The position numbers and the translations under genes were made by a program. DNA of 64,000 nt from Hordeum vulgare subsp. vulgare. Its lineage: Eukaryota; Streptophyta; Magnoliopsida; Poales; Poaceae. Positions 34,801 to 47,100 of the stretch are shown piece after piece. Position 1 is the first letter of the stretch. Each line of letters begins with the position of its first letter. The notes beneath the pieces were generated by a model. The model was not told where the DNA came from. It made no database searches and saw nothing but the letters and a program-made list of their open reading frames with translations. The stretch covers positions 228,755,084 through 228,819,083 of the forward strand of contig NC_058522.1 in assembly GCF_904849725.1 (NCBI RefSeq). Reading direction: 5' to 3'.

Positions 34801-35936
34801 TGAGCCAGAAATTGAAATGGGGTTTCTGGATATTCTGCTTGGATTCAAGGAGGGGACACTCACCTACAGTTGGGGAGTTGTGTTGGCTGTTTGGTCTATG
34901 AGTTTGGAGGAAAGTGTATGGGTGTGGAGTGGGGTAGTAGCTGTTTTACTAATGTGGAAGAAGGTGTTCGACAGGTGTTTGGGGTAGCTACACTTGACCA
35001 CTCATGATGAAAGTTAACAGCGTCAGGTTTGATGCAAAAATAGGATGCTCCACCAAATTTGAGCTTTCATTGGACAAGTCTGGCAATGCAAACTTGAAAT
35101 CACCCAGAAATGGGTAGATCTGTCCCTTCTGAAGAAAACGTGGGTAGATTACCCCCCTGCAAATCCCATTCTTGGCACAGACTCCTCATTTGGGGTGTTG
35201 AACACTCCTGCAAAGTTTTAAGCCATTTGGATAAACTTTGGTATGTAGAGATGTTTCAACTTGATTCTAGACAAAGAGGGTTTTAGGATTATTTGGTGAA
35301 GCAAACCACCTTCGAAGGAGGTGAAACTTGGTGTGGCCATCAAATATAGCTTTGGAAGGTTGCTGGAATTTTCTAGGAATTTATTGGAAATATTTCCTTT
35401 TGGAAATATTTAAGAAGGTCAAAACAGACAAAGTTGGTTTTCAAGGGTTTGCTCAAATATTTTGAATATAAATAGGGGTTGAAAATCTTATGTATAGAAA
35501 ATAAATGTCCTGTGAGTATCTCCAAATTTTCTTTGATTTTCCTAAGGCTGAAATGTAATTTTTCATATAGAAATATCATTTCTGGCCTCAGAAATGGACA
35601 TGCATATAAAATAGGATAATAATTTGAAAAAACATTTATTTTATGATATTGGAGAGTAGAAATAGTTCTAAAATCGGATTACCATATTTGGGTAAATGCA
35701 CTCCCTTGTCATCAGGGACTTGTAGTGCAACCCAAAGCAAGGCTTTTGAAATAATCAAAATCAGAAAGAACCTTTTGAGAATAATCATGTTATAAAAATA
35801 TGGTTTTTGTATATACTCAATCAAACATACAAACACACAATGAAAATCATGGCACTCACACCATTGGTTTATGATTTTTTTAATAAACTCATATTTTGAG
35901 ACTACACTTGAAGTGATGCAATAACAGGGTGCGACA
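31802..35936 (-). repeat. E5 3' LTR (4135 bp)
   Basis: Starts TGTGGGAACCGAG and ends GGGTGCGACA. Pairs with 50323-54155 along its length. The other copy lacks 266 bp corresponding to 35332-35597, and this copy lacks about 55 bp present near 51790. Several ORFs (33581-34684) recur in both copies but carry no known domain. Confidence 0.94.
34288..34296 (-). promoter_or_regulatory. TATA box in E5 3' LTR
   Basis: Minus strand TATAAATAG; the same motif is at 52829-52837 in the 5' LTR. Confidence 0.6.
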
Positions 35937-35952
35937 GACCTATCCCCCTTAC
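35937..35952 (-). other. E5 polypurine tract
   Basis: Minus strand AAGGGGGATAGGTC directly before TGTCGCACCC, the start of the 3' LTR. Confidence 0.7.
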
Positions 35953-36404
35953 AAGAATCTCATCCCCAAGATTCCTAAGCTAGGTGCTAAAAAGGTGCGG
36001 AAATACTGATCGGAGATAGTATTCACGCTCTCATATTGCTTCGGCCTCGGTGTGCTTACTCCACTGAACCTTCAAGGACTTGATGGTGCGGTTTCTGATG
36101 CCGATCGGCCTTTCACGATAAGTGAGATCCGGTTGGAGGTCGATGGCTTGATGGTTAATGTCCTTATAAATATCTGGACGGTTTGGCGCTTGGAAACACT
36201 TCCGAAGTTATGCCATGTGGAAGACGTTGTGCACACCCAAAAGTTCTGGAGGAAGCTCCAACTAATAAGCAACTTCTCCTCCCTTGCTGTGATCTTAAAA
36301 GGTCGAATGAACCTTGGAGCAAGTTTCCTCTTGACGTGGAAATGCTTGGTTCCCTTGATAGGTGTGACGCGGAGGTACACCTGGTCTCCGGGAATGAACT
36401 CCAC
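35953..36404 (-). pseudogene. E5 integrase C-terminus and chromodomain-like tail
   Basis: The frame at 36404-36072 opens with FIPGDQVYLRVTPIKGTKHF and KRKLAPRFIRPFKI, the GPY/F-like integrase tail, and then shifts. In another frame LKVQWSKHTEAEAI is followed by TGA and ERE, where E1 has ATWERE, so a Trp codon has become a stop. Same domain as the end of E1 pol, more decayed. Confidence 0.75.
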
Positions 36405-36407
36405 TTT

Positions 36408-37343
36408 TCAGCGGCGAGAGGCCGCATAGGTCTTCTGTCGCGACTTGGCTGACTTCAAGTTTTCCCATACAAGTGGCACCTTGTCTTGTGCTTCTTGCAG
36501 AACTTCCGGCCATAAAATCAATCCTTCGCCGGTTTCACACCAGTTGAGCGGGGTTCGGCATTTTTGTCCGTATAGCACTTCAAATGGGGTCATCTCGAGA
36601 CTGGACTGATAGTTGATGTTGTAGGGGAACTCAGCGAACGGCAGACAGTCTTCCCATTTGGTCCCATGTGCCAAGACACAAGTGCAGATCATATCTTCGA
36701 GTATCTAATTCACTCTCTCTGTCTATCCACCCACCTATGGGTGGAAGGCTGTGCTGAAAGAGAGCTTGGTTCCGGGAGCTTCTTGGAACTTCTTCCAAAA
36801 TCTTGAGGTGTACTGCGTGCCTCGGTCAGATACTATTCCTTTAGGGACTCCATGGAGGCTCACAATATGATGGATATATAGGCTAGCCAACTGGCTACCA
36901 TCATAGCTGGTGTTGACTGGAATGAAATGGGCCACCTTGGTTAGGTGGTCGACAATGACCCATATGGAATTGTGCCCTTTGCTTGATCTAGGCAGACCGG
37001 TGATGAAGTCGATGCCTATTTTGTCCCACTTCCATTCGGGCACTTGGAGAGGCTGTAGCAATCCAGCAGGTCGCTGGTGCTCAGCCTTGACTCGCTGGCA
37101 CACGTCGCATTTGGTGATATAGGACGTTATTTCCCTCTTCGTGCCATGCGACCAGAATCTTTCCTGGAGGTCCTGATACATCATGGTGCCACCGGGGTGA
37201 ATAGAGTAGGGTGTGTCATGAGCTTCTTGTAGGATCAAGTCCTTGAGTTCCGCCTTGTTGGGTACGCATAAATATTTCCCAAACCACACTACTCCTTGCT
37301 CATCCACTGAGAATTTTGGGGCCTTGCCTTCCTGGTTCTTCAT
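36408..37343 (-). pseudogene. E5 integrase zinc domain and core
   Basis: 36735-37343 (202 codons) has the HHCC zinc domain (EAHDTPYSIHPG, KCDVCQRVKAEHQ, both Cys present) and the core with IGIDFITGLPRSS and GIVSDRGTQYTS, the first two catalytic Asp. A stop falls in the RVN-ILEDM region near 36705. The frame then resumes at 36692-36408 (EDCLPFAEFPYNINYQSS, PFEVLYGQKCRTPLNW). Integrase would join cDNA to the chromosome; it is split here. Confidence 0.88.
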
Positions 37344-37419
37344 CTTGATTCCTTCGATGCTCTTGTGCCCCTTCTGGGCTTCCTAGATGTCGTCTTCCAG
37401 CGTGGGTTTGACTTTGAGG

Positions 37420-37994
37420 TTAGCTAGAAAATCCTGGTTCAACTAGCTCCAACCCGAAGCTTTCTATCTCTTCATATAAGGTGGGTAGCCTTTCCTTGAG
37501 CATAACATCCAAGGTGCTGGCCTTCCGGCTTAAGGCATCGGTCATCACATTGGCCTTACCTAGGTGGTATTGAATGCTAAGGTCATAGTCTTTGATTAGC
37601 TCCAACCATCTTCGGTGCCTCATATTCAATTCCCTTTGAGTAAAGATATACTTTAGACTCTTGTGGTTGGTGTATATTTCACATCGCTTCCCAGAAGGTA
37701 ATGTCGCCATGTCTTCAGGGCATGCACTACGGCTGCCAACTCTAGATCATGTGTGGCGTAATTTACCTCATGCGGGCGCAGTTGCCGTGACAGGTAAGCC
37801 ATGACCCTGCCGTCTTGCATTAGGACTCCACCGATCCCGGTTCTGGAGGCATCACAATATATGAGAAACTCCTTGCTGATATCTGGAGTAGCCAATACCG
37901 GGGTAGTAGTCAATCTCTTGGTCAACTCCTGGAAGCTTTCTTCACACTTCGACATCCATTCGAACTTCTTGGCTTTCTTCAAGAGTCGAGTCAT
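37420..37994 (-). pseudogene. E5 RNase H
   Basis: Two overlapping frames. 37994-37653 carries [16 protein letters not shown] and [19 protein letters not shown] (Asp and Glu present). A frameshift near 37690 moves reading to 37710-37420 with [11 protein letters not shown] and [13 protein letters not shown]. The third acidic residue, Asp in TDH of E1, is Asn here, so activity would be lost even without the frameshift. Confidence 0.85.
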
Positions 37995-38037
37995 TCGTCG
38001 TGCAATGCAGGAGAATCCTTCTACGAACTTGCGGTAG

Positions 38038-38226
38038 TATCCCGCGAGTCAGAGGAAGCTTCTGACTTCCTTCACATCGATTGGTGAGTCCCAGTTGGTT
38101 ACCGTGGTAATCTTGGAAGGATTGACTTAGTATCCCACGAGTCAGAGGAAGCTTTTGACTTCCTTCACATCGATTGGCGACTCCCAGTTGGTTACCGTGG
38201 TAATCTTGGAAGGATTGACTGCCAAT
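38038..38226 (-). repeat. 93-bp tandem duplication inside E5 RT
   Basis: 38041-38133 is repeated at 38134-38226 with few differences (CCCGCGAGTCAGAGGAAGCT versus CCCACGAGTCAGAGGAAGCT). 93 is 31 codons. The duplicated part encodes the RT connection region around TNW(E/D)SPIDVKEV. Relatives such as E1 have a single copy. Confidence 0.88.
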
Positions 38227-38801
38227 TTGTTTGTCGTCATGGTATGACCCAAGAATCCAACTTCGTGTAGCCAGAATTTGCATTGGCTGAATTTGGCATA
38301 AAGCTGGTGATCTCAAAGCTTTTCCAACAGTAACCTCAAGTGTTGCTCATGCTCTTCTTCGGACTGGGAGAAGATTAGTTTGTTATCAATGAAGACGATG
38401 ACAAACTTATCCAGATATTCCATGAAGACTTTGTTCATGAGGTACATGAATTATGTTGGGGCATTGGTCAACCCAAATGACATGACGGTGCACTCGTATA
38501 GACCGTACCGGGTCACGAATGCACTATTAGGTATGTCTTCGGGTTGGATCTTCAATTGGTAATGTCCGCATCGGAGATCGATCTTGGAAAATACCTTGGC
38601 TCCATTTAACTGGTCAAATAGGTTTTCAATCTTGGGGAGTGGGTACTTGTTCTTGATCGCGACTTCATTGAGAGAACGGTGATCTACGCAGAGTCTGATA
38701 GTCGCATCCTTCTTAGACACAAACAGAATAGGTGATCCCCAAGGTGATGCACTCGGACGGATGAATCCCTTCCTGAGTTTCTCATCCAACTGCTTCTTCA
38801 A
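38227..38801 (-). pseudogene. E5 reverse transcriptase core
   Basis: 38801-38451 reads [33 protein letters not shown] and [11 protein letters not shown], the fingers-palm of Gypsy RT. The continuation reads [14 protein letters not shown]: the YxDD catalytic box is FIDN, with the second Asp changed to Asn. Further stops follow. Not functional. Confidence 0.87.
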
Positions 38802-38963
38802 CTCTGCTAGCTCTTCGGATCCCGTACTTTAAGGCTTCTAATAGATAGGCCTTGATCCGGGCATGAGCTCAATCATGAATTCGATGTTTCGGTCTGGAGG
38901 AATCCCTCACAGCTCATCATGAAAGACGTCCGGGTACTCATAAACTATTGGCACTTGGTCAAA

Positions 38964-39710
38964 CTATTCTCCTGAAAGGCAATTTACCTGAGGGATTTGA
39001 GTGGATGTAGGCTGAGGGACATACTTGACTTTGACCCCTTGGTCGCTTGTCCTGGTAATAGTCCTGTTGGCACAGTCCAAGATGCTTCCAAGGATCACTT
39101 CCAAGCCTTGCGACTTAATGACGATGAGATCTGCTGTGAACCTTATCCCATTAATATTGACCCTGACTCCTGTATTTCCTAGGTTTATCCTTAGCACTCC
39201 TCCCGGGGTATGTACTGCCATTAGCCCATTAAGTAGGGTAGGCTTGAAACCACATTTTTCCGCAAATTTCTGAGTAACAAAAGAATACGAAGCTCCACAA
39301 TCAAACAATATTGTTGCTGGGGTGGAGTTGACGAGGAACGCACCCTGAATGCAGACCGGGTCTTCTTGTGCTTCTTCTGTGGAGATGTGATTAATATGTC
39401 CCCTGTTGTGGTACTGCTGATTGCGGGGAGCCTGGTTCCTGCCTGGCGCTCCTTGACCTTGTCCTTGATTTGGCGCATTGGGGCACGGTGCATCGGGCTT
39501 CTTGTTAGCGCACTGCCTGGAGTACTGCCCAGTCTGACCACATCCAAAGCAGGTAACCTGCCCTGGGATATTGGGCTTGACTCCATTGTTATTGGGCGGG
39601 TTAATTGCTGGCTTGGTGTTGACTTGCTGCTGGGGCTGGTAGTTTGGCGAAACATTGGTGCCTTGTATTGCTTTTGTTGTTAGTTGGGCCTTGCTGGGGC
39701 TGACTGCCAT
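38964..39710 (-). pseudogene. E5 zinc knuckle and protease
   Basis: A 248-codon frame. The CCHC knuckle CFGCGQTGQYSRQC is at about residue 53 (the usual His position reads Gln-Tyr). The protease follows with TILFDCGASYSFV near 135, where the catalytic D-T/S-G is D-C-G, and VILGS near 207. The Thr/Ser to Cys change and the altered knuckle suggest relaxed selection. Confidence 0.82.
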
Positions 39711-39719
39711 GGGTGTCGC

Positions 39720-40552
39720 TTAGGGTTACTGGCTCCTCCATTACCCATCAGCTTGCACTTGCGGGTATCATCCATTGCATGACGCTTATCTTCTAGCATG
39801 AGGTCCTTGTTCACCACATCGCAGAAGGTACGACATTCACACACAACCAACTGATACTGAAGCGACTTCTACAGTCCTTCCTTGAAGGGTTCCACCTTTG
39901 CGGCTTTAGTGTTGATGTCTTATGGTGCATATCTTGACAGGAGGTTAAACTTCTGTAGATACTCCTTGATGGTTCCAATGCCTTGCCTCAAAGCTCTGAA
40001 TTCCCGCATCTTAATGGTCATCATTCCACGGGGAATGTGAGCAGCGCGAAATCCTTCCTTGAATGCTGCCCAAGTGATAGCTTGCCCTTCTCGCATGATT
40101 TGGGAACCGTCCCACCAAGCTCTGGTCGTGCCTCTGAGATAATGAGAAGCATAAAGGACTTCCTCATGATCATCGGTGCACTTGACCAACGCGAGGAGGT
40201 CTTCGGTGGTGCGTATCTAGTCATCGGCATCAAATGGTTCAGTTGTCTCCGTGAATATGGGAGGCATAGTCCACATAAACTAAGACAGAGTAGAGCGACT
40301 GTTGCCATTTGCGTTTTGCGGCGGATTGTTCACCAAGGCTTGAGCCAGCTACTGGATGGCGGCATTGTTGGGTTGACGTTCCTCTCGGAGAGCTTGGAGG
40401 AATTGAGCCACAGTCATGCTCTTCGGAGGAGGCGGTGGTGGAGGAATATCGCCTTGTTGCTGCTCATGGTGATCCCCAGCTTGAGCGTTCCGACCGTTTC
40501 CCTGCTGTTGGCTGGCGTTGCCGAAGGTGCTGGTGCATGTTGAAATCACCAT
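39720..40552 (-). pseudogene. E5 gag
   Basis: The likely start is the ATG at 40552 (MVISTCTSTFGNASQQQG). It runs to 40349 with a Pro-rich stretch and MTVAQFLQALREERQ, then stops. 40189-39920 carries the capsid core (HYLRGTTRAWWDGSQ, FKEGFRAAHIPRGMM, LQKFNLLSRYAP). Stops separate the pieces. The gag start lies 361 bp after the upstream ORF. Confidence 0.82.
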
Positions 40553-40913
40553 CCTGTCAGGGGACCAGACATGTCAATTTGCTGAATTTGTAGGGGAATC
40601 ATGAGGGATGGAGTTCCTAAATAACGATGCTTTTGGTATTGTGCTAGTGTGCGAGTTAAACAAAGGCTTTTTGGGAAATCTAATGCATTGAATTAAAACA
40701 AGTGATGTAGTCGCTTAAAAGCTGCCTAAGGCAGAAATGCGGCTTGCATCATACATGATCACACAACACTCATGGTTCTCATGAACTGATACATGGACTC
40801 AACTATGCATGGAGAGACTCCTAATTGCCTAAGATGTTCCTCTAAGTGGTGGACTGCTCGGTCTCGTATGCAAGCTCAGTAGGATCTTTGTCTTCATCCT
40901 CATCGGTACCTTC
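40553..40913. other. E5 spacer between upstream ORF and gag
   Basis: 361 bp, no gene seen. It corresponds to the 343-bp spacer of E1. Confidence 0.6.
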
Positions 40914-41163
40914 CTACTTCAATGGTGTGGGAGAGGGGAGCGGTCCATCATGGCGTCTCTTTGTTGGTGAAGCAGTGAGGAGCTCAGTATATTCTTCCAC
41001 GGTCAGCCGACGACTCTGAATAGGAGTGGCCTGAAGCGGCGGTATCACTCCTTGGAAGGCAACGGGTGACTGCACTTCGGGTGCACCTTCCTTCTTGACC
41101 TTGCGGGTCTTCATCTTTCCCACACGAAGTAGGTCCTTCACTTGTTGTACTTCTTGGCGAAGC
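40914..41163 (-). pseudogene. E5 upstream ORF, C-terminal part
   Basis: Reads on from 49735 across the E6 insertion in the same frame, counting the GAAGC duplication once: a helical basic stretch (EVQQVKDLLRVGKMKTRK), then a Pro/Gln region and TVEEYTELLTASPTKRR, with the stop at 40914. Basic clusters KMKTRKVKK and TKRR could be nucleic-acid-binding or nuclear-entry segments (inference). Function unknown. Confidence 0.6.
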
Positions 41164-42979
41164 TGTTGGGGAACGTCGCATGGGAAACAAAAAAATTCCT
41201 ACGCGCACGAAGACCTATCATGGTGATGTTCATCTACGAGAGGGGATGTGTGATCTACGTACCCTTGTAGACCGTACAGCAGAAGCGTTAATGAACGCGG
41301 TTGATGTAGAGGAACGTCCTCACGTCCCTCGATCCGCCCCGCGAACCGTCCCGCGATCAGTCCCACGATCTAGTGCCGAACGGACGGCACCTCCGCGGTC
41401 AGCACACGTACAGCTCGACGATGATCTCGGCCTTCTTGATCCAGCAAGAGAGACGGAGAGGTAGATGAGTTCTCCGGCAGTGTGATGGCGCTCCGGAGGT
41501 TGGTGCTGATCTAATCTCAGCAGGGCTCCGCCCGAGCTCCGCAGAAACGCGATCTAGAGGTAAAACCGTGGAGGTATGTGGTCGGGCTGCCGTGGCAAAG
41601 TTGTCTCAAATCAGCCCTAAAACCTCCGTATATATAGGGGGAAGAGGGGGAGCCTTGCCTTGGGGTCCAAGGACCCCCAAGGGGGTCGGCCGAGCCAAGG
41701 GGGGGAGTCCTCCCCTTCCAAACCGAATCCAACTAGGTTTGGAAGGAGGAGTCCTTCCCCTTTTTCCCACCTCCTCATTTTTTTCCTTTTCTCTTTGATT
41801 TTCTTCCTATGGCACATAGGGCCTTCTTGGGCTGTCCCACCAGCCCACTAAGGGCTGGTGCGCCACCCCCAAGGCCTATGGGCTTCTTCGGGGTGGTTGC
41901 CCCCTCCCGGTGAACACTCGGAACCCATTCGTCATTCCCGGTACATTCCCGGTAACTCCGAAAACCTTCCGGTAATCAAATGAGGTCATCCTATATATCA
42001 ATCTTCGTTTCCGGACCATTCCGGAAACCCTCATGACGTCTGTGATCTCATCCGGGACTCCGAACAACATTCGGTAACCAACCATATAACTCAAATACGC
42101 ATAAAACAACGTCGAACCTTAAGTGTGCAGACCCTGCGGGTTCGAGAACTATGTAGACATGACCCGAGTAACTCCTCGGTCAATATCCAATAGCGGGACT
42201 TGGATGCCCATATTGGCTCCTACATATTCTACGAAGATCTTATCGTTTGAACCTCAGTGCCAAGGACTTATATAATCCCGTATGTCATTCCCTTTGTCCT
42301 TCGGTATGTTACTTGCCCGAGATTCGATCGTTAGTATCCGCATACCTATTTCAATCTCGTTTACCGGCAAGTCTCTTTACTCGTTTCGTAATACAAGATC
42401 CCGCAACTTACACTAAGTCACATTGCTTGCAAGGCTTGTGTGTGATGTTGTATTACCGAGTGGGCCCCGAGATACCTCTCCGTCATGCGAAGTGACAAAT
42501 CCCAGTCTTGATCCATACTAACTAAACGAACACCTTTGGAGATACCTGTAGAGAATTTTTATAGTCACCCAGTTACGTTGCGACGTTTGATACACACAAA
42601 GCATTCCTCCGGTGTCAGTGAGTTATATGATCTCATGGTCATAGGAACAAATACTTGACACGCAGAAAACAGTAGCAACAAAATGACACGATCAACATGC
42701 TACGTCTATTAGTTTGGGTCTAGTTCATCACATGATTCTCCTAATGATGTGATCCCGTTATCAAGTGACAACACTTGCCTATGGTCAGGAAACCTTGGCC
42801 ATCTTTGATCAACGAGCTAGTGAACTAGAGGCTTACTAGGGACAGTGTTTTCTCTATGTATCCACACAAGTATTGTGTTTCCAATCAATAAATTATAGCA
42901 TGGATAATAAACGATTATCATGAACAAAGAAATATAATAATAACTAATTTATTATTTCCTCTAGGGCATATTTCCAACA
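41164..42979 (-). repeat. E6 3' LTR
   Basis: 1816 bp, near-identical to 47918-49734. Begins TGTTGGGGAACGTCGCATG on the plus strand and ends TATTTCCAACA. CTATATATAC on the minus strand (41628-41637) is a TATA box. Confidence 0.95.
41628..41637 (-). promoter_or_regulatory. TATA box in E6 3' LTR
   Basis: Minus strand CTATATATAC, repeated in the 5' LTR at 48382-48391, where it would drive the element. Confidence 0.65.
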
Positions 42980-42998
42980 GTCTCCCACTTGCACTAGA
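42980..42998 (-). other. E6 polypurine tract
   Basis: Minus strand GCAAGTGGGAGAC directly before TGTTGG, the 3' LTR start. Confidence 0.7.
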
Positions 42999-45900
42999 GT
43001 CAATAATCTAGTTCACATCACCATGGGATTCCAACGAATCCAACACCCATATAGTCATGGGGTCTGATCACGTCTTGCTCATGAGAGAGGTTTTAGTCAA
43101 CGATTCTGAAATTTTCAGATCTGTGTGTTCTTTACAAATCTTTATGTCATCTTATAGATGCTGCTACTATGTGCTATTCGGAAATACTCCAAATATCTAC
43201 TCAACTATACGAATCCGTCTCACTACTCATAGTTATTCGGATTAGTGTCAAAGCTTACATCGACGTAACCCTTTACGACGAACTCTTTAACCACCTCCAT
43301 AATCGAGAAAAATTCCTTAGTCCATCAGTTACTAAGGATAAATTTTGACCGCTGCTAGTGATTTAATCATGGATCACTCTCTTTACCTCTCAACAAACTT
43401 GCTGCAAGGCACACATCAGGTGCGGTACTCAGCATGACATACTTTAGAGTCTACGGCTAAGGTATAGAAGACGACCTTCGTCTATTCTCTTTATTCTGCT
43501 GTGGTCGGGTTTTGAGTCTTACTCAAATTCACACCTTACAACGCAACCCAGAACTCCTTCTTTGCTGGTCTATTTTGAACTCCTTCAAAACTTGTCAAGG
43601 CATGCATCTTGTTGAAACTTCTATTAAGCGCTTTCGATCTATCTCCATAGATCTTTGATGCTCAACGTTCAAGTAGCTCAATCCAGGTATTCCTTTGAAA
43701 ACTCCTTTCAAACAACCTTGTATGCTTTACAGAAATTCAACATTACTTCTGATCCACAATATGTCAACCACATATACTTATCAGAAATTCTATAGTGCTC
43801 CCACTCACTTCTTTGGAAATACAAGTTTCTCATAAACCTTTTACAAACCCAAAATCCTTGATCATCTCATCAAAGTGTATATTCCAACTCCGAGATGCTT
43901 GCACCAGTCCATTTAAGGATCGCTGGAGCTTGCATACTTGCTAGTATCTTTAGGATCGACATAACCTCATGGTTGTATCTCATACAATGTTTGCTCAAGG
44001 AAACCGTCGAGGAAACAATGTTTTGACATCCTACATGCAATATTTCATAAATAATGCAGCAACTACTAACATAATTCTAACAGACCTTTAGCATCGCTAC
44101 GAGTGAGAAAGTGTCACCATAGTCAACTGTTTGATCATGTCGGAAACATCTTTGCGACAAGTCGAGCTTTTCTTAATAGTGACTTATCACCATCGTCGTC
44201 TTTCTTCCTTTTAAAGATCCATCTTTACTCAATAGTCCTATGACCATCAAGTAGTTCTTCCAAAGTCTACACTTTGTTTTCATACATGGATCCTCTCTCG
44301 GATTTCATGGCTTCCAGCCATTTGTCGGAATCTGGGCCCACCATTGCTTTCTCCATAACTCGTAGGTTCGTTGTTGCTCAACAACATGACCTCCAAGACA
44401 GGGTTACCATACCACTCTGTAGTAGTACGCGACCTTGTCAACCTACGAGGCTTGTAGTAACTTGATCCGATGCTCGATGATCACCATCATCAGCTTTCAC
44501 TTCAATTGGTGTAGGCGCCACACGAACAACTTCCTGCGCCCTGCTACACACTGGTCGAAGTGATGGTTCAGTAACCTCATCAAGTTCTACCACCCTCCCA
44601 CTCAATTCTTTCGAGAGAAACATTTCCTCGAGAAAGGATCCGTTTCTAGAAACAAACATTTTGCTTTCGGATCTGAGATAGGAGATGTACCCAACTGTTT
44701 TGGATATCCTATGAAGATGCATTTATCCGCTTTGGGTTCGAGCTTATCAGACTGAAACTTTTTCACATAAGTGTCGAAACCCCAAACTTTCAAGAAACGA
44801 CAGTTTAGATTTCTCTAAACCTCAGTCTATACTGTGTCATCTCAACGGTTGTCTCTAATGCTTAACCCATAAACGATAGTGGTAATTCGATAAGAGACAT
44901 CATAGCATGCACCATACCAAATAGTGTGTGGCTATGACGTTCAGACACATCATCACACTATGATGTTCTAGGTGGCATGAACCGTGAAACAATTTCCACA
45001 TTGTCTTAACTGCGTACCAAAACTAGTAACTCAGATATTCATTTCTATGATCATATCGTAGACAGTTTATCCTCTTGTTACGACGAACTTCACTCCAAAA
45101 CAGAATTGAACTTTTCAATATTTCAGACTTGTGATTCATTAAGCAAATACTCTAGTATCTACTCAAATCGTCATTGAAGTAAGAACATAATGATATCCAC
45201 TGCGTGCCTCAGCACCCATTGGACTGCATACATCAAAATGTATCACTTCCAACAAGTTACTATCTTATTTCTTCTCAATGAAAACAAGGCCTTGCTCATG
45301 TGGTATGATTTGCATGTCACTAGTGATTCAAAATCAAGTGAGTATAAAGATCCATCAGCATGGAGCCTCTTCATGCAATTTATACCAACATGACTCAAGC
45401 GACACTGCCACAATTAAGTGGTACTATCATCATTACCTCGTATCTTTTGGCACCAATATCACAAACATGTGTAACACTACGATCGGGATTCAATAAACCA
45501 TTGAAGGTGATTATTCAAGAAAATAGAGTAACCATTATTCTCTTTAAATGAATAATCGTACTGCAATAAACACGATCCAATCAAGTTCATGATTAACGCA
45601 AGCACCAAATAACAATTATTTAGGTTTAACACCAAACCCGATGGTAGAGGGAGTGTGCGACGTTTGATCATATCAACCTTGGAAACACTTCCAACACGTA
45701 TCGTCACCTTGCCTTTAGCTAGTCTCCGTTTATGCCGTAGCTTTCATTTCGTGTTACTAATCACTTAGCAAGCGAACCGGTATCCAATACCCTCATGCTA
45801 CTAGGAGTACTAGTAAAGTACACATCAACATCATGTATATCAAATATACTTCTTTCGACTTTTGCCAGCCTTCTTATCTACCAAGTATCTAGAGTTGCTC

Positions 45901-47100
45901 CGCCTCAGTGACTGTTCCCCTCATTACAGAAGCACTTAGTCTCGGGTTTGGGTTTAATCTTGGGTCTCTTCATTAGTGCAGCAACTGTTTTGCTGTTTCA
46001 CGAAGTATCCCTTCTAGCCCTTGCCTTTCTTGAAACTTAGTGGTTTACTAACCATCAACTATTGATGCTCCTTCTTGATTTCTACTTTTGCAGTGTCAAA
46101 CATTGCGAATCGCTCAAGGATCATTGTATCTATCCTCGATATGTTATAGTTCATCACGAAGCTCTCACAGCTTGGTGGCAGTGACTTTGGAGAACCATCA
46201 CTATCTCATCTGGAAGATTAACTCCCACTTGATTCAAGCGATTGTCATACTCAGATAATCTGAGCACACGCTCAACGATTGAGATTTTTCCCTTACTTTG
46301 TGGACAAAGAATCTTGTCAGAGGTCTCGTACCTCTTAACAAGGGCACAAGCATGAAATCACAATTTCATATCTTTAGAACATCACTTATGTTCCGTGACG
46401 TCTCAAAACGTCTTCTGCGCCTTGCTTCTAAGCCATTAAGTATTTTGCACTGAACTATCGTGTAGTCATCAGAAACGTGTATGTCGGATGTTCACAGCAT
46501 CCACAGACGACGCTCGAGGTGCAGCACACCGAGTGGTGCATTAAGGACATAAGCCTTCTGCGCAGCAACGAGGACAATCCTCTGCAAAGTTTGCTACTAT
46601 CAACTTTCAACTAAATTTTCTCTAGGAACATATAAAAAACAGTAGAGCTATAGCGCAAGCTACATCGTAATTCGCAAAGACCATTAGACTATGTTCATGA
46701 AAATTAGTTCATTTAATCATATTACTTAAGAACTCCCACTCAAAAAGTACATCTCTCTAGTCATTTGAGTGGTACATGATCCAAATCCACTATCTCAAGT
46801 CCGATCATCACGTGAGTTGAGAATAGTTTCAGTGGTAAGCATCTCTATGCTAATCATATCAACTATACGATTCATGCTCGACCTTTTGGTCTCATGTGTT
46901 CCGAGGCCATGTCTGCACATGCTAGGCTCGTCAAGCTTAACCCGAGTGTTCCGCGTGTGCAACTATTTTGCACCCGTTGTATGTGAACGTTGATTCTATC
47001 ACACCCGATCATCATGTGGTGTCTTGAAACGAAGAACTGTCGCAACGGTGCACAGTCGGGGAGAACACAATTTCGTCTTGAAAGTTTAGTGAGAGATCAC
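42999..47100 (-). pseudogene. E6 decayed Copia gag-pol
   Basis: Two overlapping frames at 44438-44793 keep the integrase C-terminal part: KVWGFDTYVKKFQSDKLEPK and DKCIFIGYP, then in another frame MFVSRNGSFLEEMFLSKE. Near 45930 a minus-strand frame reads CFCNEGNSH, a damaged gag zinc knuckle. The region between 42999 and 44400 should hold RT/RNase H, but I find no frame over 60 codons with their motifs. Stops are dense throughout. The element could only have moved with enzymes supplied by a relative. Confidence 0.75.
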
